Below, piece by piece: positions 35,659 to 48,483 of a DNA stretch of 64,000 nucleotides (the first letter of the stretch is position 1; each line of letters opens with the position of its first letter). The stretch comes from Streptomyces graminofaciens (GTDB taxonomy: Bacteria > Actinomycetota > Actinomycetes > Streptomycetales > Streptomycetaceae). Location of the stretch: NCBI RefSeq assembly GCF_030294945.1, contig NZ_AP018448.1, forward strand, positions 3,782,001 through 3,846,000, in the 5' to 3' direction. The translations under genes were made by a program, and so were the position numbers. The notes below the pieces were generated by a model, which had not been told where the DNA came from, did no database searches, and saw nothing but the letters and a program-made list of their open reading frames with translations.

Positions 35659-36588
35659 TCACGCGTCTTCGTCCCGAATGTCCGTCACCCGCTCAAGGAG
35701 AATCGGCTCCCAGCTCCGCCGCAGGCGGTCCCGCAGCACCGGAAGCGGAGCGTCACCGCGGCCCTGGAGCCCCTCGGAGAGGTGGACGACCGTGTCGCAG
35801 CGGGCCAGCCAGAGGCCTCGTAGGCAGGGGCGGGCGCCGTACCCGGCGAGGGTGGCGGCGCGCACGGCGGCCGGCGAGCCGACCGCGGCGGCGAGGCCCG
35901 CGATGTCCTCGGCCGGGTCGCCGATCGCCGTGTCGGTCCAGCCGAGCACCCCGCGTACCCGGCCGTCGGCGCTCACCACCAGGTGCTCGCCGGTGAGGCC
36001 GTGGTGGACGAGGACAGGGGGGGACGCGACGAGTTGGCCCGCTGTCGCCGCGCTGAGCTGGCCGAGCCGGGCGGGCACGAACTCGTCGGCCTCGCCGAGG
36101 TGCCGGGCGGCCCGCCCGGCGGCCGTGCGCAGCGCCTCCAGGGAGCGCGGGGCCAGCCGTGGCACACCGAGCGTCTCGGCCTGCCGCAGCGGCACCTCGC
36201 GCAGGCCGGTGAGCAGTGCCGCGAGGTCGGCCTCGCCCACCGCCGACACTTCGTGCTCCTCGGCGGTGCCGCCGGACAGCCTGGTGTCGAGGGTGTAGGC
36301 GAGGCCGCCCGACCAGTCGCCCTGCGCCACGCTCACCGGGACGGCGACGCCGAGGTGCGGGCGGACCAGGTCGCGCAGCCGCAGCTCGCGCCGTCGGCGT
36401 ACGGCGGTGTCCCGGTCCTGGGCGAGGCGCAGCACATGACGGCTGCCGACCCACCAGGTGGAGTGCGTGCCGCCCTCGGCGACGGGCTGTACCTCCGGTC
36501 CCGCGCCGCGTTTCGAGTCGCCGTTCTTCAGGAGGGAACGGACCAGTTGGCGGACGGTGTCCGCGGTGGGTGTCGGTGCCTGGGTCAT
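35659..36588 (-). CDS. APH-like protein lacking catalytic Asp residues (possible pseudokinase)
   Basis: The fold is that of aminoglycoside phosphotransferases: EVQPVAEGGTHSTWWVGSRH in the N-lobe, then a VLVHHGLTGEHLVV loop and GVLGWTDTAIGDPAEDIAGL in the C-lobe. In active relatives the loop reads H-x-D-L and the second motif starts with Asp before Trp (DWTD type). Here both positions are Gly, each one base change away from Asp (GGC for GAC). The reading frame is otherwise intact over 309 aa, so this may be a pseudokinase or scaffold. A family-specific shift of the catalytic residue cannot be excluded by eye. Confidence 0.75.
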   Translation of the reverse strand: MTQAPTPTADTVRQLVRSLLKNGDSKRGAGPEVQPVAEGGTHSTWWVGSRHVLRLAQDRDTAVRRRRELRLRDLVRPHLGVAVPVSVAQGDWSGGLAYTLDTRLSGGTAEEHEVSAVGEADLAALLTGLREVPLRQAETLGVPRLAPRSLEALRTAAGRAARHLGEADEFVPARLGQLSAATAGQLVASPPVLVHHGLTGEHLVVSADGRVRGVLGWTDTAIGDPAEDIAGLAAAVGSPAAVRAATLAGYGARPCLRGLWLARCDTVVHLSEGLQGRGDAPLPVLRDRLRRSWEPILLERVTDIRDEDA

Positions 36589-36646
36589 GGTCGCGCCGTT
36601 GTCGTCCGGAGTTCGAAATGCGGGCTGTGGGCTCCTGTGTGGTCGG

Positions 36647-37780
36647 TCAGTCCACTATCGCCATGGTGCGCGGTGTGTCGTTGAGGCGGCGGCCGCCGTC
36701 CTCGGTGACCGTCACGATGTCCTCGATGCGTACGCCGAAGCGTCCGGGGAGATAGATGCCGGGCTCGACGGAGAAGCACATCCCGGGCACGAGGGGCAGT
36801 TCCTCGCCCTCGACCATGTACGGCGGTTCGTGCGTGGTGACGCCGATGCCGTGCCCGGTGCGGTGGATGAACCGGTCGCCGTACCCGGCCTCGGTGATGA
36901 CGGCGCGGGCGGCCCGGTCGACGTCCTGGCAGGCGGCGCCCGGCCGGACCGCGCGGAAGCCCGCCTCCTGGGCGGCGCGCACGATGTCGTGCACCTCGCG
37001 CTCCTCGGCGTCCGGTTCGCCGACGTGGACCGTGCGGGAGGTGTCGGAGCCGTAGCCGTCCTTGAGGCCGCCGAAGTCGAGGACGACCATGTCGCCGCGC
37101 TCGATGACGCGCTCGCCCGCCTCGTGGTGCGGGTTGGCGCCGTTGGGGCCGGAGGCGACGATGGTGAAGTCGACCTGGGAGTGCCCGAACCGCCGCAGCA
37201 GCCCGGCGAGATCGGCGGCGACCTCCGTCTCCCTGCGCCCGGCGAAGGGGACCTGCCGGATCTCCTCGTACGCGCGGTCGGCGGCCGCGCCGGCCGCCGC
37301 CATCCGCTCCAGTTCCGCCGCGTCCTTGACGGCCCGCAGCATGGGCAGGGCCTCGGTCAGGGACACGTACGCCGTGTCCGGCAGCCGCTTCTGCAGGCCG
37401 AGGAGGTGCATCGCCCAGGCGTTGTCGCTGACGCCGTAGCGACCCTGCCGGCCGAGGAGGGGGACGGCCGCCTCGTACGGGTCCTTGCCGTCGGTCCAGT
37501 CGCGCAGGGTGAGGGCGGGGCCGCCGGGCGACTCCTCGGCGTCCGGCGCCTCCAGGGCGGGCACGACCAGCACCGGGTCCTCGCCGTCGCGCAGCACCAG
37601 CATCGTGAGCCGCTCGGTCTCCGGGGGCCGGTGGCCCGTCAGCCACACCAGATCGGGGCCGGGCGCCACCAGGACCCCGTCGAGCCCGGCCTCCGCGGCG
37701 GCTCGCGCCGCGCGCAGCATCCGGGCCCGGTAGTCGTCGGCTGTGAAGGGTGCGGTCCCGTCGCCGGTCGTGCCGGTCAT
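36647..37780 (-). CDS. M24-family aminopeptidase P / Xaa-Pro peptidase (377 aa)
   Basis: A two-domain creatinase-fold metallopeptidase. The N-terminal domain has DGVLVAPGPDLVWLTG. The C-terminal pita-bread domain has all five metal ligands: Asp in VVLDFGG, Asp in GSDTSRTVHVG, His in RTGHGIG, Glu in EPGIYLPGRFG and Glu in VRIEDIVTVTE. It should cleave an N-terminal residue before proline, in the cytoplasm. The ATG at 37780 gives MTGTTGDG; an upstream in-frame start lacks support. It lies 58 nt upstream of the APH-like gene on the same strand, possibly cotranscribed. Confidence 0.92.
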   Translation of the reverse strand: MTGTTGDGTAPFTADDYRARMLRAARAAAEAGLDGVLVAPGPDLVWLTGHRPPETERLTMLVLRDGEDPVLVVPALEAPDAEESPGGPALTLRDWTDGKDPYEAAVPLLGRQGRYGVSDNAWAMHLLGLQKRLPDTAYVSLTEALPMLRAVKDAAELERMAAAGAAADRAYEEIRQVPFAGRRETEVAADLAGLLRRFGHSQVDFTIVASGPNGANPHHEAGERVIERGDMVVLDFGGLKDGYGSDTSRTVHVGEPDAEEREVHDIVRAAQEAGFRAVRPGAACQDVDRAARAVITEAGYGDRFIHRTGHGIGVTTHEPPYMVEGEELPLVPGMCFSVEPGIYLPGRFGVRIEDIVTVTEDGGRRLNDTPRTMAIVD

Positions 37781-37911
37781 CCATGCCTCCGTGTGCTCGG
37801 AGTTCCCCAGAAGTCGAGGCCTGCCCGGCCCCACGGGGAGCATCCTGCCCCTCCGCCGCAGCGCACGCGAGCCGATTGTGCCGTGGCGTCAGAGACAAAG
37901 GAGAAGCGACG

Positions 37912-38532
37912 TCAGCTCTCCAGGGCGAGGCGCGCGCCGAGGAGCAGCAGGACGCCCCCGGAGACCTGCTCCAGACGTCGGCGCACCCCGGCCCGGGAGA
38001 GCACCGCCTTCATCCGGCCGACGAACCACACGTACAGGCCGTAGTAGCCGATCTCGAAGACCGCCCACAGCGCGGCGAGGCCGACCATGGTGGGCAGATG
38101 GGGCGCGCCCTCGGGCACGAACTGCGGCAGGAACGACATGGCGAAGATCGCCGCCTTGGGGTTGGCGAGGTTGAGCAGCAGCCCGCCCCGGTACGAGGCC
38201 CAGCCGCTCTTCCCGACCGCCTCGTCCATGCCCTCCGGCTGCCCGTCGGCACGGCGCGCCTGCCACAGAGTCTGTACTCCGAAGACGACCAGCACCACCG
38301 CGCCGACGATCCGCATGACGTCGTACGCCAGCTCCGACGCGGCGAGCAGCGCGGTGAGGCCGAACGCGGCGACGAGGCCCCAGACGAAGACGCCCGTCTC
38401 GTTGCCGAGGACCGTCAGGAAGCCGGAGCGCCTGCTGCGCAGGGACTCCTTGATGATCAGCACGGTGCTGGGGCCGGGCGAGGCGGCGATCAGGGTGCAG
38501 GCGCCGAGGAAGGCGAGGAGGGTGCTCAGCAT
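37912..38532 (-). CDS. LysE/RhtB-family exporter (206 aa)
   Basis: A small six-helix amino-acid exporter. The signature is the early LIAASPGPSTVLIIKESL, where the SPGP motif in the first helix is diagnostic, followed by RSGFLTVLGNETGVFVW and YRGGLLLNLANPKAAIFAMS. The cargo is probably an amino acid or homoserine derivative. The start is the ATG at 38532. A perfect 20-bp dyad lies in the divergent promoter region. Confidence 0.9.
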   Translation of the reverse strand: MLSTLLAFLGACTLIAASPGPSTVLIIKESLRSRRSGFLTVLGNETGVFVWGLVAAFGLTALLAASELAYDVMRIVGAVVLVVFGVQTLWQARRADGQPEGMDEAVGKSGWASYRGGLLLNLANPKAAIFAMSFLPQFVPEGAPHLPTMVGLAALWAVFEIGYYGLYVWFVGRMKAVLSRAGVRRRLEQVSGGVLLLLGARLALES

Positions 38533-38603
38533 CCGGCCATGGTCGCCCGCGTGTGCGTGCACCGCCAACGCCTTTCGGCGGGGTTAATGGCTCATTCATC
38601 CAC

Positions 38604-38623
38604 AACCATTACCACTAATGGTT
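38604..38623. promoter_or_regulatory. perfect 8-bp inverted repeat between lysE-type and phosphoesterase genes
   Basis: AACCATTA-ccac-TAATGGTT is a perfect dyad, with a further TTAATGG half-site at 38584-38590. It sits 72 bp from the exporter start and 74 bp from the phosphoesterase start. It is probably an operator for one or both genes; LysE-type exporters often have LysR or Lrp/MarR control. Confidence 0.55.
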
Positions 38624-38696
38624 AGATGCTCTCCATCCATTCATCCGCGTCACGGTCATTCCCGTCACGCGAACGGCGAAGAGGAGGCGTACGTCG

Positions 38697-39452
38697 ATGC
38701 TCGTACTCGCGCACATCAGCGATCTGCATCTGGACGGCACCGAGCGGGCGACGCGGCGGGCGGAGCGGGTGCGGGATCTGCTGTGGGGGCTGCCGGGGCC
38801 GGTGGACGCGCTGCTGGTGACCGGGGACATCGCGGACCACGGCACGGAGGCCGAGTACGAGGAGGCGGCGCGCCTTCTCGGGCTGCGCGGGGCGGGGGCG
38901 CCCTTCCCGGTGCTCACCTGCCCGGGCAACCACGACAGCCGGGGGCCCTACCGCAAGGCGCTGCTCGGGGTACCGGCGGCCGAGGGGCCCGTCAACAGCG
39001 CGCAGGTCTTCGACGACGCGGCCGTACTGATGTGTGACTCCAGCGTTCCGGGGCGGGACGAGGGCGAGCTGGACGCGGGCACGTACGCCTGGATCGAGGA
39101 GACGCTCGACGAGCTGGGTGGCGAACTGCCGGTGCTGCTCGCCTTCCACCACCCGCCGGTGGCGCTGCACCACCCCCTGCCGGACGCCTACCGACTGGGC
39201 CGGCCCGCCGCGCTCGCCGCTCTGCTGGAGCGCAGGCCGGAGATCGCGGGGCTGATCACCGGGCATGCGCACACCCCCGCCGCGACCACGTTCGCCGGGC
39301 GCCCGCTGGCCGTCGGGCCCGGGGTGACGTGGACGCTGCGGCTGCCCTGGGAGGGCGAGCAGGTCGCGGACCGTGAGGCACCGCCCGGGCTGGCGTTCCA
39401 TGTGCTGGACGACGAGGGGCGGCTGACGAGTCACTTCAGGGTGGTCCCGTAG
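38697..39452 (+). CDS. calcineurin-like metallophosphoesterase (CpdA-like, 251 aa)
   Basis: The five metallophosphoesterase motifs are present in order: HISDLHLD (DxH), VTGDIADH (GDxx), CPGNHDSR (GNHD), FHHPPV (His) and GLITGHAHT (GHxH). The CpdA-like arrangement suggests hydrolysis of cyclic nucleotides or other phosphodiesters with two metals. It has no signal peptide. The ATG at 38697 has GGAGG 9-13 nt upstream. Its 3' end leads into a tandem repeat and then a convergent gene. Confidence 0.9.
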   Translation: MLVLAHISDLHLDGTERATRRAERVRDLLWGLPGPVDALLVTGDIADHGTEAEYEEAARLLGLRGAGAPFPVLTCPGNHDSRGPYRKALLGVPAAEGPVNSAQVFDDAAVLMCDSSVPGRDEGELDAGTYAWIEETLDELGGELPVLLAFHHPPVALHHPLPDAYRLGRPAALAALLERRPEIAGLITGHAHTPAATTFAGRPLAVGPGVTWTLRLPWEGEQVADREAPPGLAFHVLDDEGRLTSHFRVVP

Positions 39453-39465
39453 GGGGCTTGGTGGC

Positions 39466-39526
39466 GTCTTGGTTCAGAGGTCTGGTCTTGGTTCAGGGGC
39501 CTTGCTTCAGAGGTCTTGCTTCAGAG
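39466..39526. repeat. 14-bp tandem repeat (four units)
   Basis: GTCTTGGTTCAGAG at 39466-39479 is followed, after a 5-nt spacer, by three contiguous units at 39485-39526 (consensus GTCTTGSTTCAGAG). It lies between convergent genes and runs six bases into the last codons of the PDZ gene. Confidence 0.85.
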
Positions 39527-40147
39527 GACGACGCCCGGGATCGCGGTCAGCCGCTGCCGCGAGCCGTTCGCGTGTCGTACGGCGAGTGCGACCGCTCTGC
39601 CCGGACGCGCCGCGGCCACGACCCGGGCGAGATCGGCGGCCGAGCCGACGCGGGTGCCGTCGAGGGCGAGGACGGCATCGCCGCGAACCAACCCGGCCGT
39701 GTAGCCGGGGCCGGGGACATGGACGCCCACGACGAGCGCGCCCCCGCCTCCGGGGGCGTCGACGACCTCGACGCCGAGGGCGGGCCGGCCGACCGGCCGG
39801 GTGTCCGCCCGGAACGGCCTGGTGGCCTCCGGGCCCGAACTCCCCCTACTCAGCGGCGACTTGGAGACGCTCGGCGCGGCCTGGGGCCGTGCGCGCAGCT
39901 CCGCCGACTTGCTCATGGCGATCACGGTGGCGCCCATGGTGCCGAGTCCGACGCCCGACAGGACCAGGATCGCGCCGACCGACAGGGCGAACAGCAGGGC
40001 CGTCAGCCGCTGCCGGGCCCGGCGAGGTGCGGCGTGCGGGCGCCGGGAGGTGCTGGGCGGGCGACCGCCGGGCTCCGGCTCCTGGCCGGGCTTGGGATCC
40101 TGGCCGGGCTTGGGCTTGGGCTTGGGTCGCAACGCGGTCTGTTTCAT
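39521..40147 (-). CDS. membrane-anchored PDZ-domain protein (208 aa)
   Basis: The N-terminus has Lys-Pro repeats (RPKPKPKPGQDPKPGQEPEP), encoded by a repeated cttggg-like sequence, then a basic stretch and one transmembrane helix (LTALLFALSVGAILVLSGVG). Outside the membrane a disordered linker leads to a C-terminal PDZ domain (residues 120-205) with PALGVEVVDA, VHVPGPGYTAGLVRGDAVLA and LDGTRV. No protease domain is attached, so it may be an adaptor that binds C-termini of exported proteins. Confidence 0.85.
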   Translation of the reverse strand: MKQTALRPKPKPKPGQDPKPGQEPEPGGRPPSTSRRPHAAPRRARQRLTALLFALSVGAILVLSGVGLGTMGATVIAMSKSAELRARPQAAPSVSKSPLSRGSSGPEATRPFRADTRPVGRPALGVEVVDAPGGGGALVVGVHVPGPGYTAGLVRGDAVLALDGTRVGSAADLARVVAAARPGRAVALAVRHANGSRQRLTAIPGVVL

Positions 40148-40255
40148 GGTTCGCCTCCGCCGGGAGGCCTACGGTTCGCCTCCGGCAGGACAGCTACCCG
40201 GCGCACGACGGCGCGACGAGCCACGAAAGAGTGAGACTGACACCCCGTCAAGGGA

Positions 40256-41134
40256 TCACGCGCCCTCGGGCCCGGCGGCGGTCAGCTGCCGTGCCAGCAC
40301 CGCCGCCGCTCCGCGCAGCGCGCCGCCGGACAGCAGCTCGGTGCGGTGCACGACGCGTGGTTCCACGAGCGGGACGGCCGCCACGCCCGGGACGCCCGTG
40401 GCGAAACCGCGCGGCAGTACGGTCAGACCGTGCCCGGCGGCGGCGAGGGTGGTGAGCGTGCGCAGGTCGGTGCCCTCGTAGCGCAGGGCGGTGCGGACGG
40501 CGCCGGTACCGCTCGTGGCGCGTAGACGGTCCAGCGGGAGGCCCGCGCCTGGGGCGTCCAGCCAGCGGGCGTCGACGAGATCGGCGAGCCGGAGTCCGGG
40601 GCGCCGGGCGAGCGGATGGCCTTCGGGGAGCAGGACGCAGACGGGTTCCTCGCCGACGCCGCAGGTGTTCAGCGGTGCCACGTCGGGCAGCCGCAGCGGA
40701 TCGCTGGGCGCGGCCAGACCGTCGACCAGGCCGAGGTCCGCCGCGCCGGTGGCGACGGCCACGGGGATGTCGTCGCGGGCCAGCGCCCGCAGTGTCACAC
40801 CGGCCGCGGGCAGCGCGGCGAGCACGCGGGGGCCGAGCGCCGTCGGTGTCGCCGCGAGCGTCAGCCCGTGCTCGGGCGCCGACGCCATCCGTACGACGTC
40901 CGCGCGGGCCGCGTCGAGCCGCAGCAGCAGGGGGCCCGCGTGCTCCAGCAGCCGTTCGCCGGCGGTGGTGGGCGTGACCGGGCGGCGGGTCAGGAGTGCG
41001 GCGCCCAGGTCCTGTTCCAGGGCGGCGATGTGCTGGGACACCGCGGACTGGGTGTAGCCCAGCTCGCGCGCCGCCTCCGAGAAGGACGCGAGCCGGGCCA
41101 CGGTGACGTACGTACGCAGCAGATGCGGATCCAT
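40256..41134 (-). CDS. LysR-family transcriptional regulator (292 aa)
   Basis: The N-terminal winged helix-turn-helix is MDPHLLRTYVTVARLASFSE followed by AARELGYTQSAVSQHIAALE, the LysR signature. The effector-binding domain follows, with LAATPTALGPRVLAAL and EPVCVLLPEGHPLARR. The ATG at 41134 gives the usual short lead before the HTH. It is divergent from the glutaminase-like gene across 94 bp, so it probably controls that gene and itself through a site in the gap (TTATCGATA...TCATCG, 41168-41190). Confidence 0.92.
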   Translation of the reverse strand: MDPHLLRTYVTVARLASFSEAARELGYTQSAVSQHIAALEQDLGAALLTRRPVTPTTAGERLLEHAGPLLLRLDAARADVVRMASAPEHGLTLAATPTALGPRVLAALPAAGVTLRALARDDIPVAVATGAADLGLVDGLAAPSDPLRLPDVAPLNTCGVGEEPVCVLLPEGHPLARRPGLRLADLVDARWLDAPGAGLPLDRLRATSGTGAVRTALRYEGTDLRTLTTLAAAGHGLTVLPRGFATGVPGVAAVPLVEPRVVHRTELLSGGALRGAAAVLARQLTAAGPEGA

Positions 41135-41202
41135 GGCGACCAGCATCCCCCACTCCATCAGCATCCCTTATCGATAGTGCAGAAATCATCGTTGGACGTG
41201 AA

Positions 41203-41220
41203 CCTGGGCCCGCGCCCAGG
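41203..41220 (+). promoter_or_regulatory. hairpin in the leader of the glutaminase-like gene
   Basis: CCTGGGC-ccgc-GCCCAGG ends 8 nt before the start codon at 41229, so it could cover the ribosome binding site or shape the mRNA 5' end. No Shine-Dalgarno is otherwise visible. Confidence 0.4.
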
Positions 41221-41228
41221 ATGACGGC

Positions 41229-41971
41229 ATGACGAAGAACTCAAGCCAGCCCGCCGGGGCGGCCCGGACCGCCCGTCTCGCCCTCGTCGGCGACCGCTCC
41301 CCCGACGTCGTCTCCCACAGCCGGGTCCCGCTCCTCCTGGAGGCGCTCGCCGAGCGGGACCGGCTCGTGCTGGATGCCTACTGGATCCCCTCCGAGGACG
41401 CCGCGGCCGACCCGGCGGCCGTGCGCGGCTTCGACGCGGTGTGGGTGCTGCCCGGCAGCCCGTACCGCAGCGAGGCCGGTGTCCTCGCCGCGATCCGCAC
41501 CGCCCGCGAGGAGGGCATCCCGTTCCTCGGCACGTGCGGTGGTTTCCAGCACGCGCTCCTGGAATACGCCCGCCATGTGTGCGGTCTGGCTCAGGTCGCG
41601 CACGCCGAGAACGACCCCGACGCCGAGGACTTCCTGATCGAGCCGCTCGCCTGCTCCCTGGTCGGCCACGAGGCGGCGGTCGTCATCGAGCCCGGTTCGC
41701 TGGCACAGTCGGTGACGGGCGCCGAGCGGACGGTCGAGCGGTACTTCTGCGCGTACGGCCCGACCCGGCACCTGGACACCCTGCGCGCGCACGGGCTGCG
41801 CTTCTCGGGGCACGACGAGGACGGGCACGTGCGGATCGCCGAGCTGCCCGGCCATCCCTTCTTCCTGGCCACGCTCTTCCAGCCCGAGCTGTCCGGCGAC
41901 GGCAGCCGCCCGCACGCCGTGGTCCGGGCGCTGGCCCGGGCCGCGGTCGAGCACGCGACCCGGGCGGCACG

Positions 41972-41984
<13 letters not shown>
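41229..41984 (+). CDS. CTP-synthase C-terminal-like glutamine amidotransferase-fold protein
   Basis: This 251-aa protein has the class I amidotransferase fold. Nucleophile-elbow residues are in [18 protein letters not shown], like the CTP synthase glutaminase domain. The usual catalytic His in the HPE motif is replaced: the matching segment reads [12 protein letters not shown], with Gln where His is expected. Glutaminase activity is therefore doubtful. From memory this fits the family labelled CTP synthase C-terminal region-related (seleno)protein. The likely regulator is the divergent LysR gene. The role is unknown. Confidence 0.82.
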
Positions 41985-44376
<2,392 letters not shown>

Positions 44377-44440
44377 CTACCCGGGGGCTTCGGCGGGCAT
44401 CCGTCGAGGCACACATGATCACACCATCGCGTGAATCCGG

Positions 44441-44492
44441 GTCGTTGCTCGCGCGGTTCCCCGCGCCCCTCACGGGGCGCGGCCCGTCAGGG
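44441..44492. repeat. dispersed intergenic repeat, copy D (terminator-like)
   Basis: CTCGCGCGGTTCCCCGCGCC leads into a perfect CCGCGCCCC-tcac-GGGGCGCGG stem (44461-44482). It lies between the DUF89 gene and the geosmin synthase start, both on the minus strand, so it would end the DUF89 transcript before geoA. Confidence 0.75.
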
Positions 44493-45623
44493 CCTCACCT
44501 GGATCAGCGCGTGGGTTCCACTCGTGCGCCAGCGTCGGCCCTCCGCCTTCACCAGGGCGTCCTCGGTCTTCTCGGCCAGGCCCACGATCACGTCGGACTT
44601 GAGGGTGCGCAGGGCGGCCACCGGGCCGGGGAAGTACGCCGTCGTCGAGGCGAAGGGTGTGGTGGGCGGCCGGAGGCGGTCGCCCACCAGGCGGCGGTAG
44701 TTGAGGTCGCCCTTCAGCACGGTCAGGTCGGCCGACGCGAACTCCTCGCGGAGGTCGTCCGGCATGTCCGCGTAGGGCAGGGGGGCGCAGGAGAAGGGGT
44801 GGGCGCGCAGGGCGAGGCGGCCGTCGGACAGGGCGGACCACAGGCGGTGCCCGGCGGCGGCCTCGGCCGCGACCAGGTGACGTACGGCATCGAGGGTGTC
44901 GGCGGTCGTGGCGTCGGAGACGAAGTACGGGTACGGCTTGAGGTGCAGTACGGCGCGGTCGATCAGGCCGTGGGCGAGGAGGTGGTCGATGAGGAGGAGG
45001 TCGGGGATCAGTTCGCGGCCCGCGTTGTCGGCGACCAGGCAGAGGACATCGGCGCCGAGGAGCAGTGAGGTGAGCTGCTCGGTGTCGTCCGCGACGAGTT
45101 GGGAGGCGGTTTCCGTCTCCTCGGCGGACTGGATGCGGAAGCCGAGGTCCGCGCGGTTGCCCCAGAGCGAGCCGTGCAGCAGGGCCCTCAGCTGCTCGCG
45201 CGGCGGCTGTTCCGCGAGGGCGTCGAGGGCGGTCAGTTCGGCGGCCGCCTCGGGGGTGTCGAGTTCGGCGAGTTTGAAGGGGCGGAACGGGTCGACGCCC
45301 TGCCAGGGGCCGGGGCGGAAGTAGCCGACCGCGTGGAGGAGTCGGCGGTAGAAGCAGCTCTCGGCGGCGAGGAAGGGGAGGTCGAACCAGGAGCGGCCGG
45401 CGTACCGCCGTACGTCCCAGGTGTCCCACCACTCGTCGTCGTCCGGCGGTTCGACGACGCCGTCGACCGCGCTCTTCAGCAGCTCCTCCAGCGCGCGGCG
45501 CTGTTCGGGGCCGTAGGGGAAGGCGCCCTGGACCTTGCGGATGAGGGCGGGGTGTCGTTCGGCGAGCACGCTGTGCGGGAAGGAGTGCGGGTCGGTGCCG
45601 CGGATCACGGGTGCGTCAGACAT
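44487..45623 (-). CDS. ARMT1/DUF89-family damage-control phosphatase (378 aa)
   Basis: DUF89 enzymes are metal-dependent phosphatases that remove harmful or damaged sugar phosphates. Conserved blocks are FLAAESCFYRRLLHAVGYF, SLWGNRADLGFRIQ, VLCLVADNAGRELIPDLLLI (Asp/Asn metal site), DLTVLKGDLNYRRLVGD and ALRTLKSDVIVG. These match the ARMT1 subgroup. It is cytoplasmic. It overlaps the upstream zinc-ribbon membrane protein gene by 8 nt, so the two form an operon. Confidence 0.9.
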   Translation of the reverse strand: MSDAPVIRGTDPHSFPHSVLAERHPALIRKVQGAFPYGPEQRRALEELLKSAVDGVVEPPDDDEWWDTWDVRRYAGRSWFDLPFLAAESCFYRRLLHAVGYFRPGPWQGVDPFRPFKLAELDTPEAAAELTALDALAEQPPREQLRALLHGSLWGNRADLGFRIQSAEETETASQLVADDTEQLTSLLLGADVLCLVADNAGRELIPDLLLIDHLLAHGLIDRAVLHLKPYPYFVSDATTADTLDAVRHLVAAEAAAGHRLWSALSDGRLALRAHPFSCAPLPYADMPDDLREEFASADLTVLKGDLNYRRLVGDRLRPPTTPFASTTAYFPGPVAALRTLKSDVIVGLAEKTEDALVKAEGRRWRTSGTHALIQVRP

Positions 45624-46194
45624 GGTCGGGGGTTCCTCCGGGACCGATGGCGGGCAGCCCGGGAGGCAGGGCCACGTCCTTGTCCTTCTCCTCCAGCTGC
45701 TCGGCGAAGCCGGCCTCGGTCCAGATGTACTTCTTGAACTGCTCCGGCGTCAGCAGACCCTGCCATGGGCTGCCGCCGGGGAAGAACACCGACGCGCAGG
45801 ACGGGCAGTAGGACGCCGTCCGCCACAGCCGGTCGGTGCGGGCCTTGCCCGCCGAGGTGAGGGAACGGTCGCGTGCCTCGCCGCGGATCACGACGATCGT
45901 GCCGACGAACAACAGGATCGCCAGCAGGGAGCCGCCGATCGTGTAGAGGGGTTTGTCGCTGCGGACGCCCTCGTAGGCGAGGGCCGCGCCGATGAAGGTC
46001 AGCACCATGCCCTCGACGAAGTGCGTCACGCTGTCGGATCGTGACGCCGCGCCCGGTGACCTCGCGAGCCGGTCGGTCAGCCCCGAGCTCCGGGACTCCG
46101 GGTCGGCGCAGGTCTCCGCCACCGTTCGAGCCGCCGCGCCGCCGCAACCCGGGCATATCACCGCTACCGGCCCCTCGGCCTTCTGTGTAGACAT
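45616..46194 (-). CDS. zinc-ribbon membrane protein of unknown function (192 aa)
   Basis: The protein starts MSTQKAEGPVAVICPGCGGA, giving a first CxxC. A second CxxC (YCPSCASVFFPGG) lies near residue 130, after two hydrophobic helices (FVEGMVLTFIGAALAYEG and YTIGGSLLAILLFVGTIVVI). The two cysteine pairs on either side of a helical hairpin could form one cytoplasmic zinc knuckle. No function is known. It is the first gene of the pair with the DUF89 phosphatase. Confidence 0.75.
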   Translation of the reverse strand: MSTQKAEGPVAVICPGCGGAAARTVAETCADPESRSSGLTDRLARSPGAASRSDSVTHFVEGMVLTFIGAALAYEGVRSDKPLYTIGGSLLAILLFVGTIVVIRGEARDRSLTSAGKARTDRLWRTASYCPSCASVFFPGGSPWQGLLTPEQFKKYIWTEAGFAEQLEEKDKDVALPPGLPAIGPGGTPDHV

Positions 46195-46208
46195 GCGCAT
46201 ACGCTAAC

Positions 46209-46240
46209 GGCCGGCCGATGCACGCTCGCATCGGCCGGCC
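46209..46240. terminator. strong hairpin downstream of the subtilisin gene
   Basis: GGCCGGCCGATGC-acgctc-GCATCGGCCGGCC has perfect 13-bp arms. It lies between the protease stop (46302) and the next minus-strand gene start (46194) and is a likely factor-assisted or intrinsic terminator. Confidence 0.75.
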
Positions 46241-46301
46241 GCCGGCAGTGGGGGGTGGCGGTCGGTGGGACTGCCTTCAGTTCGTCACCGGTGGGACCGG
46301 A

Positions 46302-48119
<1,818 letters not shown>

Positions 48120-48483
48120 GGGCTTGCCTTTCGTGGCCTGCTCATGTCAGGGGAGGAGCGGCGGTGAAACGCTTCGTCGTCGAAGCGGCGGGGGGGTCCA
48201 GAAAGGGATGGCGCGAAGGCCGGCCAGGCGCAAGCCGCTCACCAGGGGTTACCTGTGGTTCGGCTGTGCCAGCACATTAGGCAAAGCGCTGGTCATGGGG
48301 ATACGGGGAAAACCCTCGATCGGTGAGGGAACTCCCCCACGACACAGGGGAGTCGGCCCCGCATGTTCCCCTTCGCCCGGATTGCGGAGGAGCTGCTACC
48401 GGGGGGCGAGTGGCTGGATTCGGCCGGTCGAACGAAGGAAGAGGGGTTCGTGTGCCGGGGTCCGCCGGGGCTCCCTCGCCGGC
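48120..48483. other. non-coding region 5' of the subtilisin gene
   Basis: No convincing ORF was found. It holds the protease promoter and an ACTCCCC-n9-GGGGAGT hairpin (48331-48353). The tandem repeat begins at its right-hand end. Confidence 0.5.
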
